Under the pieces are notes generated by a model that saw nothing but the letters and a program-made list of their open reading frames with translations, was not told the origin of the DNA and made no database searches. 64,000 bases of DNA. It comes from Acuticoccus sp051016205 (GTDB taxonomy: Bacteria > Pseudomonadota > Alphaproteobacteria > Rhizobiales > Amorphaceae). The first letter of the stretch is position 1, and every line of letters starts with the position of its first letter. A program made the position numbers and the translations under genes. Of this stretch, positions 60,942 through 64,000 are shown one piece after another. The DNA is taken from positions 6,324,001 through 6,388,000 of the forward strand of contig CP136534.1 of NCBI GenBank assembly GCA_051016205.1. Reading direction: 5' to 3'.

Positions 60942-62147
60942 ATGGCGGTGGACGTCACCGTTGCCGGCGCAGGCGGCGAATACATGGAAACGGTGACCAT
61001 CGTCGAATGGCGCGCTGCCGTCGGCGACACGGTTGAGGAAGGCGCGCCCATCGCGGTGGTGGAGACGGCAAAGGCTGCGACCGACATTGAGGCCCCTGCC
61101 GCAGGCACCCTCACCCACATCCTCAAAGAGGTGGGAGATGAAGTGGCCGTGGGTGAGGTCATCGCCCGCATATCAGACGGCACGGCCGACACCGAACCCG
61201 CTCACGAGCCGCCTTCTCCTGCGCAGACAACCACGCCACCGGTGGCACTTCAGCCCAGGCGGCCCGCGGGCGGGCGCATTGTGGCAAGCCCCCTCGCCCG
61301 GCGGACCGCGAAGGACCTTGGGGTGCCCCTGGCCGGACTGAAGGGCACCGGACCTGGCGGGCGGATCAAGCGGCGCGATGTCCTTGCCGCAGCCCCTCGA
61401 AGGACAGTCGGGGAGCCGGTAGGCCCGGAGCCTTTGATCCTCATCCACGGGTTTGGGGCCGACAATCTCGTCTGGCCGCCACTCCTGTTGCACCTTGATG
61501 GCGTGACGCCGGCACCCTTCGCGCTTCCAGGCCACGGCGAAAGCGGCGCTGCCATCGCGCCCCCGTCCCTTGAAGGCCTTGCCGAAGACGTGATCGAAAC
61601 GCTCACGAGGGAAGGCGCCACGGATGGGCATGTGGTCGCCCATTCCCTCGGCGGGGCGGTGGCGCTTGAGCTTGCCGCGCTCGGTGCGATGTCCATGCGC
61701 TCCCTCACGTTGATCGCACCGGCAGGGCTCGGTCCGCACATCAATGGCCCGTTTCTGAACGGGTTCACGCAAGCTGACAGCGTGGAAGGGCTGACGCCTT
61801 GGCTAAGACTTCTGTTCAGCGCCGAGGGGTCGGTGCCTGAAGGTTTTGCGCGGGCACTCCACAGGCGGCGGCCCGAGCCGGTTCGCGCGGCGCAAAGAGC
61901 CCTTGCAAGGGCTTTGTTTGCGAACGGCACCCAGATTTTCGGTCGACGGCGCGTGTTCGACACGCTTGCCTTTCCCGTGCGGGTGATTTGGGGCCTTGAG
62001 GACCAGATCATCCCCCAAAGCCATGGGGACGGGCTGCCGGGGCATGTGGCAGTGCATCGCCTCAAAGGGGTTGGCCATCTGCCGCATATCGAAGCGCCGG
62101 CGACGGTCGCGCGCATTGTCGGAGAGACCATCAGGAGCGCGTCGTGA
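60942..62147 (+). CDS. acoC: Acetoin-dehydrogenase-type E2: lipoyl domain, E3-binding domain and alpha/beta-hydrolase
   Basis: 401 residues from ATG 60942 (TTG 60936 also possible). Residues 1-80 form a lipoyl domain with the lipoyl Lys in VVETAKAATDIEAPAAG. About 110-150 are a peripheral subunit-binding domain (ASPLARRTAKDLGVPLAGLK, GRIKRRDVL). From about 160 an alpha/beta-hydrolase has LILIHGFGAD, the nucleophile in VVAHSLGGAVALE, a likely acid in WGLEDQ and His in KGVGHLPHIE. The lipoyl motif has ETAKA where ETDKA is usual. It transfers the acyl group to CoA. Confidence 0.9.
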   Translation: MAVDVTVAGAGGEYMETVTIVEWRAAVGDTVEEGAPIAVVETAKAATDIEAPAAGTLTHILKEVGDEVAVGEVIARISDGTADTEPAHEPPSPAQTTTPPVALQPRRPAGGRIVASPLARRTAKDLGVPLAGLKGTGPGGRIKRRDVLAAAPRRTVGEPVGPEPLILIHGFGADNLVWPPLLLHLDGVTPAPFALPGHGESGAAIAPPSLEGLAEDVIETLTREGATDGHVVAHSLGGAVALELAALGAMSMRSLTLIAPAGLGPHINGPFLNGFTQADSVEGLTPWLRLLFSAEGSVPEGFARALHRRRPEPVRAAQRALARALFANGTQIFGRRRVFDTLAFPVRVIWGLEDQIIPQSHGDGLPGHVAVHRLKGVGHLPHIEAPATVARIVGETIRSAS

Positions 62148-63022
62148 GGCTGACATTCGAGGTGGAGGGCAAGGCCCACACCCTCACCATCGAAGAGACG
62201 GCGTCGCCGCTCACGCTGTCCCACCTTCTTGCCGCCCTTCCCCTCACAGCGGACATTCACTGCGCGAAGATTGCCGGCAGCCACATCATGTGGCCCGTGC
62301 CGTTTTTGTGCCGTTCGGAAGGCGCGCGCGACGTTCTGGAGATGCCGCCAGGTGCCTTCTTCTACTGGCCCGAGCGGCAGTATCTTGAGATCACCTACGC
62401 GCCGCTTCAGGCCGAGACGGCCTCGGTCAACTATCTCGGCCAGCTCGACGGCCCTGTGGACTGGCTGAAGGACTATGCCGAACGCCAAAGGCGCGAACAG
62501 GGACTGCGCCCTTTCTTCGCCCACCTATCAGGTCCGCCGCGACCAGCGGCCACCGACAGAGCATCGGGCTCTTCCGCCCTCACCCTTCTTGCTGAAGCGC
62601 GACGTGACGCCTGGGCCACAGAGCCCAAGGAGGTCGCCGACCTGATGGCGCGCAAAGGCAAGATGATGCCTCTTGGCCCCCTCCACATGGCCGAGGGCGA
62701 ACTGCGCAAGACGCAGGAATTGTTGTGGCGTCTGTGGAACACGCCTGATGCGCGCACCGAGGCGCAGAGCGTTGCCATGGCGCGCTTTGTGATCGAAGCG
62801 GCACTGACGCGCGTCGTTGGGCTCTGCCACATGACGGACGCCGGACGCGCGCTGACCCATGGGCTCGAAGCGCTGGGGCACGACCCGTTGGAGGCCGTGC
62901 TCGAAGAGCTTGTTCTCTACACCGGGCGCATGGCCGCATGGCTTGACGCGCGGCTTTGCTTCTTCGCCTATAACGAGGCAACCTTGCGCGCACGGTCAAC
63001 CTGGGGCGGAGCCCACAGCTGA
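62144..63022 (+). CDS. DUF3830-like (cyclophilin-like) protein with helical C-terminal domain
   Basis: 292 residues from GTG 62144, overlapping the E2 stop as GTGA. The N-terminal ~110 residues have IAGSHIMWPVPFLC, MPPGAFFYWPERQYLEITYA and AETASVNYLGQLDG, as in the DUF3830/cyclophilin-like group linked to cucumopine synthase-related proteins (my recollection, moderate certainty). The C-terminal part (about 180-290) is a helical bundle. Translational coupling to the E1/E2 genes suggests it makes or processes their substrate. Confidence 0.6.
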   Translation: MRLTFEVEGKAHTLTIEETASPLTLSHLLAALPLTADIHCAKIAGSHIMWPVPFLCRSEGARDVLEMPPGAFFYWPERQYLEITYAPLQAETASVNYLGQLDGPVDWLKDYAERQRREQGLRPFFAHLSGPPRPAATDRASGSSALTLLAEARRDAWATEPKEVADLMARKGKMMPLGPLHMAEGELRKTQELLWRLWNTPDARTEAQSVAMARFVIEAALTRVVGLCHMTDAGRALTHGLEALGHDPLEAVLEELVLYTGRMAAWLDARLCFFAYNEATLRARSTWGGAHS

Positions 63023-63116
63023 CTGCGGCCTTTCAACCAATCACAGACGGACAGGCTGGCCGCGCCCTTGCATCACGGGGTCCAACTCGGACCCACCAAA
63101 ACAAAGAAAAGGTGTG

Positions 63117-63965
63117 ATGATGACATCCTCGACCCTTGCCAAAGCCGCCGGGCTTGCCCTTGCCGCGACGCTTCTTGCAGGCGCTGCCAGCGCGCAGGAC
63201 AAGTTCAACGTTGCCCTCGACGGCACCTTCGCACCCCACGCCATGCCCACGCTCGACGGCGGGACGGAAGGCTTCAACGTCGACCTTGCCAACGAAATCG
63301 GCAAGCGGCTCGGCGTGGAGATGGACATCACCGCCGCCCAATGGTCGGGCCTTTTGCCGGGTCTTCAGGCAGGCACCTATGACTTCATCGTCGCCCCCAC
63401 CACGCTGACAGAAGAGCGTGCCGCGAACCTCCTGTTCACCGAGGGCTACCTCAACACCGACTACCAGTTCGTGGTGAAGGAGGGGTCGGAGCCCATCACC
63501 GACCTCTCAGCGCTGAAGGGCAAGACCGTCGCCGTCAACAAAGGCTCAGCCTACGATTCTTGGGCGCGCGGCCTTGCCGATGAGATCGGCTGGACTGTTG
63601 AAAGCTACGGCACCAACACCGATGCCGTGCAGGCCGTTATCTCAGGCCGTGCGGACGCCAATGTTGCCGGCAACACCGTTGCGGCGTGGGCGGTGAAGAA
63701 GAACCCGCAGCTTGCCCTCTCCTACCTCCACTCCACAGGCCTTGTGTGGGCGATGCCCTTCCGCAAGGACGATGTGGAGCTGCGCAACCGCATCGAAGCC
63801 GTCATCGAATGCATGAAGGAAGACGGCACCATCGCAGCGTTGTCGGAAAAGTGGTTCGGCACCACGCCTGAGGTAGGCAGCGCCGCCGTCACCGTGCGGG
63901 ACGGTTTTGGCGAGCCCGGCTTTGAGGGCCATGACGCAACGCCCCACGAGAACACCTGCAGCTAA
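63117..63965 (+). CDS. ABC transporter solute-binding protein, family 3
   Basis: 282 residues from ATG 63117 with AAAAGG upstream (ATG 63120 also possible). Signal peptide ends AGAASAQD. Family features are FNVDLANEIGKRLGVEM, QAGTYDFIVAPTTLTEERAANL, LKGKTVAVNKGSAYDSWA and the C-terminal LSEKWFG. These proteins bind amino acids or related zwitterions such as opines. It follows the DUF3830 gene by 95 bases; permease genes probably lie beyond the window. Confidence 0.9.
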   Translation: MMTSSTLAKAAGLALAATLLAGAASAQDKFNVALDGTFAPHAMPTLDGGTEGFNVDLANEIGKRLGVEMDITAAQWSGLLPGLQAGTYDFIVAPTTLTEERAANLLFTEGYLNTDYQFVVKEGSEPITDLSALKGKTVAVNKGSAYDSWARGLADEIGWTVESYGTNTDAVQAVISGRADANVAGNTVAAWAVKKNPQLALSYLHSTGLVWAMPFRKDDVELRNRIEAVIECMKEDGTIAALSEKWFGTTPEVGSAAVTVRDGFGEPGFEGHDATPHENTCS

Positions 63966-64000
63966 ATCTTGGATGAGACCAACAGCGCCGCCGCACCCGA

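Overview
The window is GC-rich DNA from what looks like an alphaproteobacterium of the Hyphomicrobiales type. Supporting this are TRAP and BMP-type ABC importers, a vitamin B6 degradation gene set closely resembling that of Mesorhizobium loti, acetoin-dehydrogenase-like E1/E2 genes and tightly overlapping ATGA/GTGA gene junctions. The taxonomic call is inference. No rRNA gene, canonical tRNA gene or CRISPR array was seen.

Positions 1-1182 hold the end of a mobilization operon on the minus strand (small acidic protein, MobC, truncated relaxase). Positions 1425-9061 form an RNA-repair / Ro ribonucleoprotein island, the most striking part of the window. It has a Ro60 (Rsr) gene followed directly by four tandem Y-RNA-like genes, a divergent RtcR regulator, a convergent KptA/Tpt1 RNA 2'-phosphotransferase, and a MoxR ATPase paired with a VWA/HExxH protein. 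One Y RNA carries a circularly permuted tRNA whose acceptor stem is closed by a GCAA tetraloop. The RtcR protein has lost the GAFTGA loop that contacts sigma-54, and no RtcB or RtcA ligase/cyclase gene lies in the window.

Positions 9207-14203 encode an RND efflux adaptor, with an Ala/Thr/Pro-rich insertion of about 200 residues, and its inner-membrane pump. Positions 14211-18053 are a phospholipid cluster (CDP-alcohol phosphatidyltransferase, CdsA, PlsC) followed by small membrane proteins and a DUF3095 gene. Then come a methyltransferase, a secreted protein, a TRAP importer (19537-22391), a class II photolyase, a rhamnose-precursor reductase, a KefB-type antiporter divergent from TrkH, MetZ and a metzincin protease.

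Positions 31620-50828 are largely devoted to vitamin B6 catabolism. One minus-strand operon (31620-39005) encodes a BMP-type ABC importer, 4-pyridoxolactonase, pyridoxamine-pyruvate transaminase and pyridoxal 4-dehydrogenase. A second (39464-48426) encodes a GMC oxidoreductase, a gentisate-type cupin dioxygenase, an LVIVD-repeat protein, RidA, a GST, an FHMPC-dehydrogenase-like enzyme and a TRAP importer. A divergent GntR regulator and a pyridoxine 4-oxidase-like GMC enzyme follow. Together they could take up pyridoxine or pyridoxamine, convert it through pyridoxal to 4-pyridoxate and degrade it further.

The right end (50967-64000) has a phosphatase, an exopolysaccharide tyrosine autokinase, a periplasmic glucan protein, an ABC exporter, and an operon of a VOC protein, an acetoin-dehydrogenase-like E1 alpha/E1 beta/E2-hydrolase set, a DUF3830-like protein and a solute-binding protein.
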